Source: Lachnospiraceae bacterium AM48-27BH
GTDB lineage: Bacteria; Bacillota; Clostridia; Lachnospirales; Lachnospiraceae
Direction: 5' to 3'
NCBI GenBank assembly: GCA_003478355.1
Contig: QUFC01000022.1
Location: 1-59,672, forward strand
Length of the DNA: 59,672 bases
Part shown: positions 49,801-57,870 of the stretch, piece by piece
Layout of the letters: the number at the start of each line of letters is the position of its first letter
Numbering within the stretch: position 1 is the first letter of the stretch
Made by a program: the position numbers and the translations under genes
Notes under the pieces: generated by a model
Database searches by the model: none
Told to the model about the DNA's origin: nothing
Seen by the model: the letters and a program-made list of their open reading frames with translations, nothing else

Positions 49801-50919
49801 ATCCTGGTGGTGGATCATTATGTGCCGACTTATGACCGGGATGCTGGTTCCAAGACCACGTTCCAGTATCTGAAGATGTTCCTGAAAAAAGGTTATGTGG
49901 TGAAATTCCTGGGAGATAATTTCCTCCATGAGGAACCGTACTCCACTACCTTACAGCAGATGGGTATCGAGATCCTCTATGGACCGGAGTACCAGGTGGG
50001 AATCTGGGACTGGTTAAAGGATCATGGGGATGATATTGCCATCGCGTATCTGAACCGGCCGCATATTGCGTCCAAATACATTGACTTTATCAAAGAAAAC
50101 ACCAATATTAAGGTGATCTACTACGGCCATGACCTGCATTTTTTGCGGGAAGGCAGAGAATTTGCCTTAACCGGAGATCCGGCCCTGAAGCAGTCCTCTG
50201 AATACTGGAAGGCGGTGGAGACATCCCTCATGTACAAGGCGGCGATGTCCTATTATCCGTCCTATATTGAGCGGGATGCCATCAAGGCAGAGGACGAGGA
50301 GATTCCGGTAAAGGATATCGTGGCTTATGTGTACGATGAATTTAAGGATAAGATCCCGGCTGATTTTGAAAAGAGGGAAGGAATCCTGTTTGTAGGTGGT
50401 TTTGCCCATCCACCGAACGCAGACGCAGTTCTGTGGTTCGTGAGGGAGGTTTACCCGCTTCTTCGGAGCGATATGGAAGCGAAGGGCCAGAAAGCCCCGG
50501 ATTTCTATGTAGTTGGTTCCAAAGTGACGGATGAGATCAAGGCATTAGAGCAGCCGGGCAACGGTGTGATCATCAAGGGCTTTGTCAGCGAAGAAGAACT
50601 GGCAGAGCTTTACGATACCACCCGGATCGTGGTGGTACCGCTGCGGTATGGCGCAGGCGTCAAAGGAAAGGTAGTCGAGGCACTTTACAACGGAGCAGCC
50701 ATTGTGACCACTTCCGTAGGCTCCGAGGGGATTCCGGAGGCGGAAACCGTGATGGAGATCGAAGATTCCCCAGAGCAGTTTGCCCGGGCAGTGGCAGATC
50801 TCTACGCAGATCCGTCCCGCTGCAGACAGATGAGCGATAAGACCCAGGAGTATGTCCGCAGACATTATAGCGTGGATGCAGCGTGGGAAGTGATAAGGGA
50901 AGATTTTGAACGCAGATAA
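46825..50919 (+). CDS. Methyltransferase / kinase-like / coiled-coil / GT2 / GT4 fusion protein
   Basis: A 1364-residue cytoplasmic protein. Residues about 40-280: class I SAM-methyltransferase-like fold ([14 protein letters not shown], later [11 protein letters not shown] and [12 protein letters not shown]). About 330-550: kinase-like domain with N-x-D-x4-N (Asp472, Asn477) and L-D-Y-E-W (Asp489), the order of catalytic-loop and metal-binding motifs in aminoglycoside/WbdD-type kinases. About 570-655: heptad-rich coiled coil. About 722-960: GT2 ([20 protein letters not shown]). About 989-1364: GT4-type ([16 protein letters not shown]). The first three modules in this order recall WbdD, which caps O9a chains and sets their length; the last two would polymerise. 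Coupled to the ATPase gene. The last four codons and stop lie inside repeat A. Confidence 0.88.
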   Translation: MIKDKRDNGKSERNETLKSILDNYKGDRKRALKEHPDLETLYDLSDLRENLLEWYPFREGTRLLQVGSGYGALTGVYSEKAAQVDVLDPDAGDLEVNELRQKQYEGRENIRYIQDELCHYVESGAYMQDQMADGAETEAVPDGINTDNAGYDYVVFVGSLEPSKAAEQIRAAKRCLVSGGELIIAACNPFGLKYWAGARADDHGFSKKTLETLLGTDGETSWYYPMPDIKVPVTIFSDEYLPGKGDLTDTITAYDYPKYLLMDVGEAYDRVCADGQFDQYANGYLVIWSAGKTGCAKVVGAAGETGAAGETATGDAEVLPQANIQYVKYNRTRREEFQIRTTIYGDPATGERHVEKTSLAVEGAPHIWAFSSDYVDLSAQHTGVKFVQPVQGSDRCSVRFPYLKGKTWSEQLGEEIQGGKVPADTVRTALKQVLAVKTECVQKFIVTPEFTEVFGEVESKEVWSSLSISNIDALFENILLTDDGMYCLDYEWVFSFPIPETFIRYRILFYFHRQFHSLLTAYPTVDQWLAEFGIGEEEQEIFRQMEEHFQRYVHGENQQIYLENYLVKTKNARELARVDGELERTKERLEQVKLQSHQKDTEIRKITEVQRLTNNHVTNLEVIISNLRHENEELGKALTYYHKHEAVIFKVRRKLGEAFNKKFPKGSLKRKKLSYMKEYVFHPFRSLKLYTSEEGKNLKDGDFSIGSVYREHGKLHFPKVENPQVSIVIPVYNQIHYTYACLVSILEHTKDVTYEVIIADDVSTDATEHLSRYAEGLVICRNSTNQGFLRNCNQAAKAARGKYVMFLNNDTQVTEGWLSSLVDLIESDPAIGMVGSKLVYPDGRLQEAGGIIWSDGSGWNYGRLDNPDKPEYNYVKDVDYISGAAILLSNDLWKQIGGFDTRFAPAYCEDSDLAFEVRKAGYRVVYQPLSKVIHFEGVSNGTDVQGSGLKRYQVVNNKKLREKWAAELACQCENNGNPDPFRARERSMGKKIILVVDHYVPTYDRDAGSKTTFQYLKMFLKKGYVVKFLGDNFLHEEPYSTTLQQMGIEILYGPEYQVGIWDWLKDHGDDIAIAYLNRPHIASKYIDFIKENTNIKVIYYGHDLHFLREGREFALTGDPALKQSSEYWKAVETSLMYKAAMSYYPSYIERDAIKAEDEEIPVKDIVAYVYDEFKDKIPADFEKREGILFVGGFAHPPNADAVLWFVREVYPLLRSDMEAKGQKAPDFYVVGSKVTDEIKALEQPGNGVIIKGFVSEEELAELYDTTRIVVVPLRYGAGVKGKVVEALYNGAAIVTTSVGSEGIPEAETVMEIEDSPEQFARAVADLYADPSRCRQMSDKTQEYVRRHYSVDAAWEVIREDFERR

Positions 50920-51015
50920 GCATTCCCCCGCTTCAAGTGCGCGGAGCACTAAGCGGCGGGTGAGGGGGGATGCTTATGGCAGTGGGAGTTGAAAGCTCCC
51001 ACTGCCAGTTTGTTC
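50908..51015. repeat. Intergenic repeat A, copy 2, supplying a gene's stop codon
   Basis: GAACGCAGATAAGCATTCC begins the repeat as in copy 1; TAA within it is the stop of the fusion gene. The internal stem is here a 14-pair hairpin from TGGCAGTGGGAG to CTCCCACTGCCA. Compared with copy 1 one T-A pair has become G-C and an A-C mismatch has become G-C. The right terminal repeat (TTTGTTC) is degenerate. Confidence 0.85.
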
Positions 51016-51068
51016 CTGCATTTTTGCAAGGCAGCCTAAAAAGACATGAAAATTGCACAATTTTACTC

Positions 51069-51095
51069 TTGAAAATCAGAGTTTTATGGTATACT
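51069..51095 (+). promoter_or_regulatory. Predicted promoter upstream of the isomerase gene
   Basis: TTGAAA (51069-51074) and TATACT (51090-51095) with a short 15-bp spacer. A transcript starting near 51102 would meet the hairpin at 51107 at once. Confidence 0.45.
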
Positions 51096-51106
51096 TTAAG
51101 TATGCT

Positions 51107-51149
51107 GAGAACCCGGCAGCTTTTGGGCACAGCCGGGTTCTCGTTTTTT
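51107..51149 (+). terminator. Terminator / attenuator hairpin in the isomerase leader
   Basis: GAGAACCCGGC and GCCGGGTTCTC form a perfect 11-bp stem with a 14-nt loop, followed by GTTTTTT. It may end the polysaccharide operon, or act as an attenuator for the gene at 51185. Confidence 0.85.
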
Positions 51150-51184
51150 ATGGAATACCATTTTTTATAAGGAGGAGTTTTGTC

Positions 51185-52054
51185 ATGAAATATTCATTAT
51201 TTACGGTAAGTGTACCGGAGATGACACTGGAGGAAGCTGCAAAGAAGATGCAGGAGTATGGTTATGATGGTGTAGACTGGCGTGTTACTGATATTCCGAC
51301 AGATCCAGAGATTTTAAAAGAGGCACCTTCCTATTGGAAAAATAACTATTGCACCGTTGACATCAACAAGGTAGAGGAGCAGGCAGAAGAGATCAAGGCA
51401 CTTTCTGACAAGTATGGTCTGGAGATCAACGCGTTAGCAACCTACTTAGACTGCAGCATGGACCCAGAGAAGATCGAGAGCTGCATGAGAGCTGCTAAGA
51501 AGATGGGCTGCTCCAGAATCCGTGTCAACGCATTAAAATACGATGTTGCCCGCAACTATACCGAGATCTTTGCTGAGGCAGTTGCCGGATTTAAGAAGGT
51601 AGAAGAGCTGGCAAAGAAGACCGGAATCAAGGCTGACTTTGAGATGCATATGGGAACCATCACTGCTTCTGCAAGTGCAGCAAGAAAACTGGCTTCCTAC
51701 TTTGATCCAAAATACATTGGTGTTATTTATGATACCGGTAATGTCATTTACGAGGGATTTGAAGAGTATAAGATGGCTCTGGAGATCCTTGGACCGTATC
51801 TGGATCTGGTACATATCAAGAATGCCCAGTGGGTGAAGAAGGAAGTAGACGGCAAAGAGAAATATGTTCCGGACTGGGCTCCATTTAATGATGGATACGC
51901 AGATTTTGAGAGATGCTTTAAGGCATTAAAGGATGTTGGCTACGATGGATATGTGACATTTGAGGATTTCTCCAGTGCAGAGACCTCTGATCAGAAGTTA
52001 AAAACGAATATTGAACTGATCCGCGGTATCGTAGACAAAGTCTGGGCAGAATAA
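51185..52054 (+). CDS. Sugar phosphate isomerase/epimerase-like protein (AP endonuclease 2 fold)
   Basis: A 289-residue TIM-barrel protein of the IolE/IolI/xylose-isomerase-like family: EEAAKKMQEYGYDGVDWRV at the N-terminus, FEMHMGTITASASAARKL, GVIYDTGNVIYEG and VHIKNAQW carry likely metal ligands (Glu, Asp, His, His/Glu). The start at 51185 follows AAGGAGGAG. The longer open frame to 51053 overlaps the terminator and is discarded. It probably isomerises or epimerises a sugar imported by the transporters downstream. Confidence 0.88.
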   Translation: MKYSLFTVSVPEMTLEEAAKKMQEYGYDGVDWRVTDIPTDPEILKEAPSYWKNNYCTVDINKVEEQAEEIKALSDKYGLEINALATYLDCSMDPEKIESCMRAAKKMGCSRIRVNALKYDVARNYTEIFAEAVAGFKKVEELAKKTGIKADFEMHMGTITASASAARKLASYFDPKYIGVIYDTGNVIYEGFEEYKMALEILGPYLDLVHIKNAQWVKKEVDGKEKYVPDWAPFNDGYADFERCFKALKDVGYDGYVTFEDFSSAETSDQKLKTNIELIRGIVDKVWAE

Positions 52055-52073
52055 ATTTCTGATATCCCAGAAA

Positions 52074-52096
52074 AACCTTCAAAGTATTTGAAGGTT
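52074..52096. terminator. Hairpin after the isomerase gene
   Basis: AACCTTCAAA and TTTGAAGGTT form a perfect 10-bp stem with a GTA loop, 20 bp after the stop. On the plus strand no U-tract follows, so read-through into the MerR gene is possible; on the minus strand GGTTTTTCTG follows. Confidence 0.55.
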
Positions 52097-52156
52097 GGTA
52101 ATGTGCTTGCAGACGGGAAAGTCTCAAGCAGTTACAAGGTTTGAAAGGAAGAACGG

Positions 52157-52975
52157 ATGTACCAGAAATACAGCATTGGAACGATGGCACATCTCATGGG
52201 GATCTCTGCGGAGGCGCTGCGATATTATGAGAGTAAGAATATCGTCAGTCCCATCCGCGATCCGGAAACCGGCTACCGGTATTTCAATACCTGGGATTTT
52301 CATATGCTCCTTCGGGCAAGGCATTATCAGAACTATGGTTTTTCCCTGGAAGAGATCGGTGAATTGTTCCGCAGTGGGGAACTGTCCCAGGTGCGGGAGA
52401 AGATGGAAGACCAGGAGGCGGTGATCGAAAAAGAGATCATCCGTCAGACGAATCTGTTAAAACGGATCCGTCAGAGCCAGAGCATGTTAAAGGATGCCAT
52501 GGACAGCGTTGGAAAGTTCCGGATTGAGGAAAGACCTGGCATATACCGCATGAATACGCAGAAAAAGTACACATTATTCAAAGAAAAAGAGCAGCTGGAT
52601 CTGATTTCTGAGTGGTCAGAAAAAGAACCGTTTGTATTTTCCTGTGCGGTCTTTTATGAGAAAGATATTCGGGACGGCAATTCGGACTTTGATTTTGGAC
52701 TGGGATTATGTGAGGAGTATGCACCATTCTTAAATGTGAAAGAGTCAGAACTGGTGCAGTATTACCCGCCATGTCTCTGTGTCCATACCTGTGTCCCATC
52801 CCGTTCCAGCAAATATCTGAGCCTGGATAATCTGGCGGATGGCCTGGAATTTTTGCGGCAGAATGGCCTGACTCTCTGTGGTGATGTGGTGACCCAGGTG
52901 GTCTGCATGACCAAGCCGGAAGAGGAATATTTCAACTGGCACCTGGTATGGTTTCCGATCGCATCCCCTTATTGA
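52157..52975 (+). CDS. MerR-family transcriptional regulator
   Basis: A 272-residue regulator. N-terminal winged HTH (YSIGTMAHLMGISAEALRYYESKNIVSP, about 1-75), a coiled-coil dimerisation helix (about 80-118), and a C-terminal GyrI-like effector domain of about 150 residues, as in BmrR-type regulators that sense small molecules. A terminator and then a promoter with the MerR-type 19-bp spacer lie immediately downstream, before the SDR gene, so the SDR/transporter operon is the likely target. Confidence 0.92.
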   Translation: MYQKYSIGTMAHLMGISAEALRYYESKNIVSPIRDPETGYRYFNTWDFHMLLRARHYQNYGFSLEEIGELFRSGELSQVREKMEDQEAVIEKEIIRQTNLLKRIRQSQSMLKDAMDSVGKFRIEERPGIYRMNTQKKYTLFKEKEQLDLISEWSEKEPFVFSCAVFYEKDIRDGNSDFDFGLGLCEEYAPFLNVKESELVQYYPPCLCVHTCVPSRSSKYLSLDNLADGLEFLRQNGLTLCGDVVTQVVCMTKPEEEYFNWHLVWFPIASPY

Positions 52976-53019
52976 GAAAGCCCGTTATAAAATTTACAAA
53001 AAAATAGATATTTTTTTCG

Positions 53020-53050
53020 GCAGAGTGTAGAAAAACACTCTGCTTTTTTT
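53020..53050 (+). terminator. Terminator of the MerR gene
   Basis: GCAGAGTGT and ACACTCTGC form a 9-bp stem with a 6-nt loop followed by seven T. It separates the regulator from the next operon. Confidence 0.88.
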
Positions 53051-53065
53051 GTGCAAAATGCCCAC

Positions 53066-53096
53066 TTGACCTTAAACCCCCTTGAATCTGTATAGT
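53066..53096 (+). promoter_or_regulatory. MerR-type promoter with 19-bp spacer
   Basis: TTGACC (53066-53071) and TATAGT (53091-53096) are separated by exactly 19 bp. Promoters activated by MerR proteins have 19-20-bp spacers, with the regulator bound in the spacer and untwisting it. The spacer holds CTTAAACCCCCTTGAA, an imperfect dyad. About 70 bp before the SDR start. Confidence 0.7.
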
Positions 53097-53165
53097 AATG
53101 GCAGAACAGAGCGTTAAAAAAATCACAAACATAAGCTAAAAAAGCTAAGAAAGGGGTAACAAATC

Positions 53166-53948
53166 ATGAGTGATGAGAAGAAGGTTGTACTGATTACCGG
53201 AGGTGCCATGGGACAGGGACGTGCCCACGCAGTCAAATATGCAGAGAACGGCTTCAACGTTGTTCTGGCAGATATGTTAGATCCAGAGGATGAGAGATTC
53301 CAGGAGACCATCAGAGAGTTAAAAGCATTGGGTGCTGAGGTTCTGGCTAAGAAAGCAAACATCTGCAGTACACCAGATATGGAAAGCCTGTTTGCAGAGG
53401 CATGGGAGAAATTCGGACGTCTGGACGTTGTGATCGCCAATGCAGGTGTCATCAATTTTGGCAACACCTGGGAACTGACTGATGAGCAGGTAGAGAAGGT
53501 CATCAATATTGACCTGATCGGTACCTGGAGAACCGACAAATACGCAACCCAGTATATGTTAAAGCAGGGATTTGGAAGAATCATCAACATCGCCTCCACC
53601 AGTGGTCTTTACGGTACACCAAAGTTAGCTACCTACTGTATGGCAAAATGGGGTGTCCTGGGACTGACCAAGACTCTGGCAAAAGAGGTTGGCAGCAAGG
53701 GAATCATCGTAAACGCACTTTGCCCGACCAAGGTAAAAACACCAATGTGCGAGACCCAGAGCTATGTAGAGTTCATCAACGAACTGACTGGCAAGAACTT
53801 CAAGGATTATAAGGAAATGTACGCAGGCGTTCCATTCCTGGATGTGGAGGATATCTCCGATATGGTTTACTGGTTAGGAACCAGCCGCGCAGCAGGCAAG
53901 TTCAATGGCCGTGACGTTGCATTAGACTTAGGTACTCTTCAGTGCTAA
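53166..53948 (+). CDS. Short-chain dehydrogenase/reductase
   Basis: A 260-residue classical SDR. Cofactor loop T-G-G-A-M-G-Q-G at 11-18, N-A-G at 92-94, catalytic Tyr157 and Lys161 (Y-C-M-A-K) with Ser near 144-146. The G-Q-G-R-A-H-A stretch after the glycine loop resembles the carveol-dehydrogenase / mycofactocin-linked SDR group, though no mycofactocin genes are present. Substrate unknown; operon context suggests a sugar or polyol oxidation, or a xenobiotic alcohol. First gene after the MerR-type promoter. Ribosome site AAAGGGG. Confidence 0.9.
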   Translation: MSDEKKVVLITGGAMGQGRAHAVKYAENGFNVVLADMLDPEDERFQETIRELKALGAEVLAKKANICSTPDMESLFAEAWEKFGRLDVVIANAGVINFGNTWELTDEQVEKVINIDLIGTWRTDKYATQYMLKQGFGRIINIASTSGLYGTPKLATYCMAKWGVLGLTKTLAKEVGSKGIIVNALCPTKVKTPMCETQSYVEFINELTGKNFKDYKEMYAGVPFLDVEDISDMVYWLGTSRAAGKFNGRDVALDLGTLQC

Positions 53949-53970
53949 GAAATAGATAGGTAGGTAAAGT

Positions 53971-55376
53971 ATGGGAAACTTTGGATTCAAGAATGTTTCA
54001 AAAAGAGACAAGATCGATCTGATGGAGTACCTCTGTTATGGACTGGGAGATTTCTCCTTCTGCTTCATTTACGGAGCCATCGGTTCCTATATCGTGTATT
54101 TTTATACCGATGTGGCCTGCATCAGCGCGGCTGTGGTAGGAACCATACTTCTGTTCAGCAAGATCTTCGATGGAATTTCCGATATGCTGATGGGCTTTAT
54201 CATTGAAAATGTCCATTCGCCACTTGGAAAAGCAAGACCCTGGCTTTTGTGGATGGTGATTCCTTACTGTATCGGCTGTGTACTTCTGTTTACAGTTCCG
54301 AATTTCAGTGAAACAGGCAAAATCATTTATGCGTTCCTTTCATATACCTGATGGCAACCTGTATCTTCACTTCCATGAACGTGCCTTACGGTGTCTTGAG
54401 CAGCGTGATGACCAACAAGCAGAATGAGAGAGCTCTTCTCTCCATCAGCCGTGCCAGCCTTGGCGCTCTGGGTGTGTTCGTCATCAGCTCTTATGCGCCG
54501 GATGTGGTTGAAAAGATGGGCGGAGGCCCGGGCGGATGGCAGAAGACCTTCCTTCTGGTTGGTATCGTCTCCATCGCTTTATTCCTGATCACCTTCTTTG
54601 GATGTAAAGAGAGAGTTGGTTCCGGTGTTATGGAGCAGAAGACCGGAAAGAAATCTTCCCTGAAACTGTCTGAAGGAATCAAGATCTTATTTGCGAATAA
54701 ATACTGGTTCATCATGCTGATGGTCAATATTTTCTATACAGCCATGACAAGTCTTTACGGCATGAACATGTATTTTGCCAAATATGTGATGCAGGACGCT
54801 GGTTATAACAAGACCATGATGATGTGCTCCACATTTGCTTCCATTCTGGTTCCGCTTTTATTAATCCCCATTGTCCAGCGGATCGGAAAACGAAATGTGG
54901 CTCTGTACGGCGGTGCCGGAATGGGTATTGCCGGACAGCTCGTCCTGATCTTATTTGCGGAGAAATCCATGGGCATCATGTACCTGGGCCTGATCTTACG
55001 GGGCATGGGTGTGGCGTGTATCTCTGCAACCAAGTTTGGTATGATCGCAGACAGTATCGAGTACGGCGAGTACAAGACCGGAACCAGAGCAGAAGGCTTT
55101 GTATATTCCGCAGCATCTCTTGGCGTCCGTGTCGGATCTGCACTGGCATCTGCAGTTATCGGCTGGGTATTAGGCGCTTACGGCTACGACGGCAAGCTGG
55201 CAGTCCAGAGCGAGTCTGCCATGAAAGGCATCCGCGTCATGTTCTACTATGCACCGCTGGTTGTATTTATCGCAATTCTTGCACTGCTGTTTTTCTATAA
55301 ACTGGATCGGGAGTATGACGGTATCATGAAGGTTTTAGATGAGCGCCATAAGAAGCAGGAAGAAGCGGCAGCGTAA
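53971..55376 (+). pseudogene. GPH-family sugar:cation symporter, frameshifted
   Basis: The pieces 53971-54351 and 54351-55376 are one MFS-type transporter of the glycoside-pentoside-hexuronide family (MEYLCYGLGDFSFCFIYGAIGSYIVYFYTD, DGISDMLMGFIIENVHSPLGKARPW, then FGMIADSIEYGEYKTGTRAEG). One A missing near 54345 (TATAACCTG read as TATACCTG) causes the break; adding it gives ...AFLSYNLMATCIF... and 468 residues with 12 helices. It would import a sugar or uronide with Na+ or H+. It lies 22 bp after the SDR gene. Confidence 0.9.
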
Positions 55377-55400
55377 AGAAGCAGGCATCGTAACGATTCC

Positions 55401-55453
55401 GTAGGTCTGCGCACATGCTGCGCTGACCGTAAGAACACATAGGCTAGAAAGCA
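55401..55453 (+). repeat. Intergenic repeat C, copy 2
   Basis: Same 50-odd bases as 23764-23816, here in the 166-bp gap before the OFA transporter gene. A short GAAATGGAAGGTG / GGAAAATTCCCGG stretch follows before the ribosome site. Confidence 0.75.
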
Positions 55454-55542
55454 TCACGAAATACAAAGGGATGATCTGCACCTTCGGGAAATGGAAGGTG
55501 GGAAAATTCCCGGAAATGTAAGAAAAAGGAGAGTATGAAAGT

Positions 55543-56766
55543 ATGAAAATCACAAAAGCGACACGCTGGAGAGTATTCGCAGGCGTATGGCTGCAGAGCT
55601 TATTTACCTCTGCAACGGCTTATTTCAGCCTGTTCTGTATCCCGTTAACTACCAAGTTTGGCTGGAGCGATTCCGATTTCGCTTTAGCGTACACCATTTA
55701 CATGTTCACCTATTGTGCCGTTGGTTTCATCGGCGGTTCCTTAGCTGAGAAGATCAGCCCAAGAAAGACCATTTATTTAGGTCTGTGTCTGTTTGCAGGC
55801 GGTTGGTTCTTGACCGGTTTTGCATCCAGTATTCCCCAGCTGTACATTTTCTATGGTTTGATGGCTGGTGCTGGCGGTGGTCTGATCTACCCGGCTTGTC
55901 TTCCAACTGCATTAAAATGGTTCCCTGATCGTTCCGGTTCTATCTCCGGTCTGGTACAGGCTGGCGCATCCTGCGGCCCATTCATCATGAGCCCGATCGC
56001 CCAGACTTTAATCGAAAAAGTAGGCGCGCAGATGACCTGCCGCATCTTAGCAATCGTATTCCTGATCGGTGTTGGTATCGCAGCAGCCATGATCGTTCCT
56101 TGTCCAGAGGGATGGACTCCAGAAGGCTGGAAACCATCTGCTGAGCAGGCAAAGGTATTAAAGACCAGAGACTACAGCATGGGCGAAATGGTAAAAACTC
56201 CAGTATTCTGGGTACTGCTTCTGATGTTCATCTTCGCGAACGCAGCAGGAACCATGATGGTATCCTTTACCAGCCCGATCGCACAGCGTCAGGTTGGCCA
56301 GACCGCGATGACTGCTGCACTTTGCGTATCCATTATGACTTTGGCTAACATGTGTGGCCGTATCGGTTTCGGTTTCATTTACGACATCTTAAAGGGCTGG
56401 AAGAGCCTGATCCTCTTAATGGTGATCAACGGCGTCTCTATGCTGATGTTAACCCAGGCAACTACACTTCCATTCTTCATCGCATGTGTGGTACTGGTTG
56501 GTTTCTCCTTCGGTGGTCTGTTAGTTGTATTTGCACCAATGGTCCGCATGATCTTCGGTTCCAGGTTCTACAACCGTAACTACGGACTGATCTTCATCGG
56601 CTACGGAATCGGCGCATTTGTCGGTCCTAAGATCAGCGCATATTTCTATGATACCACAGGTCAGTACACCTTAGGCTTCATCGGTTCCGCAATTCTGGCA
56701 GTGGCTGCGATCGTCCTGATCGTGATCGCTCAGAAGATGGCGGGTAAGATGGAGAACGCACAGTAA
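55543..56766 (+). CDS. OFA-family MFS transporter (oxalate/formate antiporter-like)
   Basis: A 407-residue 12-helix MFS protein. WLQSLFTSATAYFSLFCIPLTTKFGWSDSDFALAYTIY at the start and LAEKISPRKTIYLGL in the loop between helices 2 and 3 match the OFA group, which exchanges small carboxylates. The substrate here is not known; a monocarboxylate made by the SDR pathway is possible. It follows AAGGAGAG and is followed by a terminator at 56845. Intact. Confidence 0.9.
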   Translation: MKITKATRWRVFAGVWLQSLFTSATAYFSLFCIPLTTKFGWSDSDFALAYTIYMFTYCAVGFIGGSLAEKISPRKTIYLGLCLFAGGWFLTGFASSIPQLYIFYGLMAGAGGGLIYPACLPTALKWFPDRSGSISGLVQAGASCGPFIMSPIAQTLIEKVGAQMTCRILAIVFLIGVGIAAAMIVPCPEGWTPEGWKPSAEQAKVLKTRDYSMGEMVKTPVFWVLLLMFIFANAAGTMMVSFTSPIAQRQVGQTAMTAALCVSIMTLANMCGRIGFGFIYDILKGWKSLILLMVINGVSMLMLTQATTLPFFIACVVLVGFSFGGLLVVFAPMVRMIFGSRFYNRNYGLIFIGYGIGAFVGPKISAYFYDTTGQYTLGFIGSAILAVAAIVLIVIAQKMAGKMENAQ

Positions 56767-56844
56767 TCAATTTACCTGTTCTGTATAAATCAAAAAATGC
56801 CGTCAGGCCCGGAAAATGGATTCCTTCTGAACTTTGGATATCAT

Positions 56845-56876
56845 TAAAAAAGCAGATATGAAAATATCTGCTTTTT
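56845..56876. terminator. Bidirectional terminator
   Basis: AAAAAGCAGATAT and ATATCTGCTTTTT are perfectly complementary around a GAAA-like loop. It ends the OFA gene on the plus strand and can end minus-strand transcripts from the VOC gene. The remaining gap to 57008 shows nothing recognisable. Confidence 0.88.
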
Positions 56877-57007
56877 GGGGCTGATGGTTTCTTATCTTTG
56901 GATATTTCTAGTACAATAAAACCATCAAAGTCGAAATAAGATGATATATCCCTCACCTGCCTCAGCTATTTATTCTACACATAAGTTCTGTACTTTGACG
57001 CGCAAAA

Positions 57008-57370
57008 TCACATCGGCGTCCCAACTTCGATCAAATTGCCATCCAAATCATAAAACCGGACCACCTTCTGTCCCCAACTATGTGTCATAAGGTGATTCAC
57101 ATACTGGATATCGGGATATAACCGCTCCAATTTTTCAACAAATCTCTCTATATCCTGTTCCTCAAAATAAAGCTCACACGAATTGCTTTTCGGAATAATA
57201 GTTTTCCCTAAAAAATCCCTCCATATCTTCTCATCCTGCAGCACAAGCCCTTCCGTCAGGATTGTATTTCCGTCATTACCAAGTACTATATCAAGTCCAA
57301 ACAGATCATGATAAAACTTTATCGATCTTTCCATATCTTTTACGATGACCAGAATATTTCTCAATCTCAT
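57008..57370 (-). CDS. VOC / glyoxalase-like protein
   Basis: A 120-residue vicinal-oxygen-chelate protein: RNILVIVKDMERSIKFYHDLFGLDIV and the end VVRFYDLDGNLIEVGTPM show the two beta-alpha-beta modules and the C-terminal metal-ligand Glu. Members include glyoxalases, bleomycin-type resistance proteins and extradiol dioxygenases; the exact role is unknown. More AT-rich than the operons upstream. The flavoprotein relic ends 1 bp upstream of its start. Confidence 0.9.
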   Translation of the reverse strand: MRLRNILVIVKDMERSIKFYHDLFGLDIVLGNDGNTILTEGLVLQDEKIWRDFLGKTIIPKSNSCELYFEEQDIERFVEKLERLYPDIQYVNHLMTHSWGQKVVRFYDLDGNLIEVGTPM

Positions 57371-57371
57371 T

Positions 57372-57591
57372 CTACTTTTCCTGCACCTCCTTGCCGCTCA
57401 AATGCTCGATCTCGATTTCAAACATCTGCACAGCCCTTCCCGCCTGCGCGATCTCCTCATCAGCCAGATGTTCATTTGGGTAATATTTCATCGCAAACCG
57501 TTTTAACATTTCCATAAACCGTAAAACATACCTTATCACATACCCGCAGAGCATCGACCTTATTTCTCTTTTTTCGAATCTCTCTAAACAT
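57372..57591 (-). pseudogene. Relic of a pyridoxamine 5'-phosphate oxidase-like flavoprotein
   Basis: From ATG 57591 (with AGGAGTG before it) the frame reads MFREIRKKRNKVDALRVC and then DKVCFTVYG, then stops. In another frame, to 57372, it reads MEMLKRFAMKYYPNEHLADE and ends FEIEIEHLSGKEVQEK. In intact family members (about 155 residues) MFREIRRK is the N-terminus, KIDAIRxxDKVxFxVYGN lies mid-protein, and a FEIxIEHxTGKE motif ends it. Two internal segments, of roughly 45 and 35 residues, are therefore deleted. Family members reduce nitroimidazoles or bind FMN; this one cannot function. Confidence 0.75.
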
Positions 57592-57804
57592 AATTCTACA
57601 CTCCTAATTCATAATATTACCAACCTCATCTTTTCCTGCTCCAAACACTGGCAAATTCTTCCAGACCCATTATATCTCACACGATTGGATTCGTCATCCT
57701 CTTCCTTCTCCAACGCGTTTTCCATCCCCGGTCATCCTTCATATTTTATCAATATCTGTTTTTCACTTTGCCGCATACAAGCGCTCACACTGTAACGCAC
57801 ACGT

Positions 57805-57833
57805 TTGACATCTGTACATTTTTCACATATGAT
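57805..57833 (+). promoter_or_regulatory. Predicted sigma-A promoter of the YitT gene
   Basis: A consensus TTGACA (57805-57810) and TATGAT (57828-57833) with a 17-bp spacer, the strongest promoter match in the window. The transcript would have a leader of about 30 nt. The stretch 57592-57800 upstream shows nothing else recognisable. Confidence 0.78.
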
Positions 57834-57870
57834 TGACACGCAAATACTAATACGAAAAGGGAATCTCACC

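Noticed and set aside
53166..53948. Mycofactocin-dependent dehydrogenase system
   Set aside because: The SDR has a G-Q-G-R-A-H-A stretch like that group, but none of the mycofactocin biosynthesis genes is in the window.
56678..56956. 92-residue minus-strand ORF between the OFA and VOC genes
   Set aside because: It crosses the bidirectional terminator and the OFA 3' end and shows no recognisable domain.
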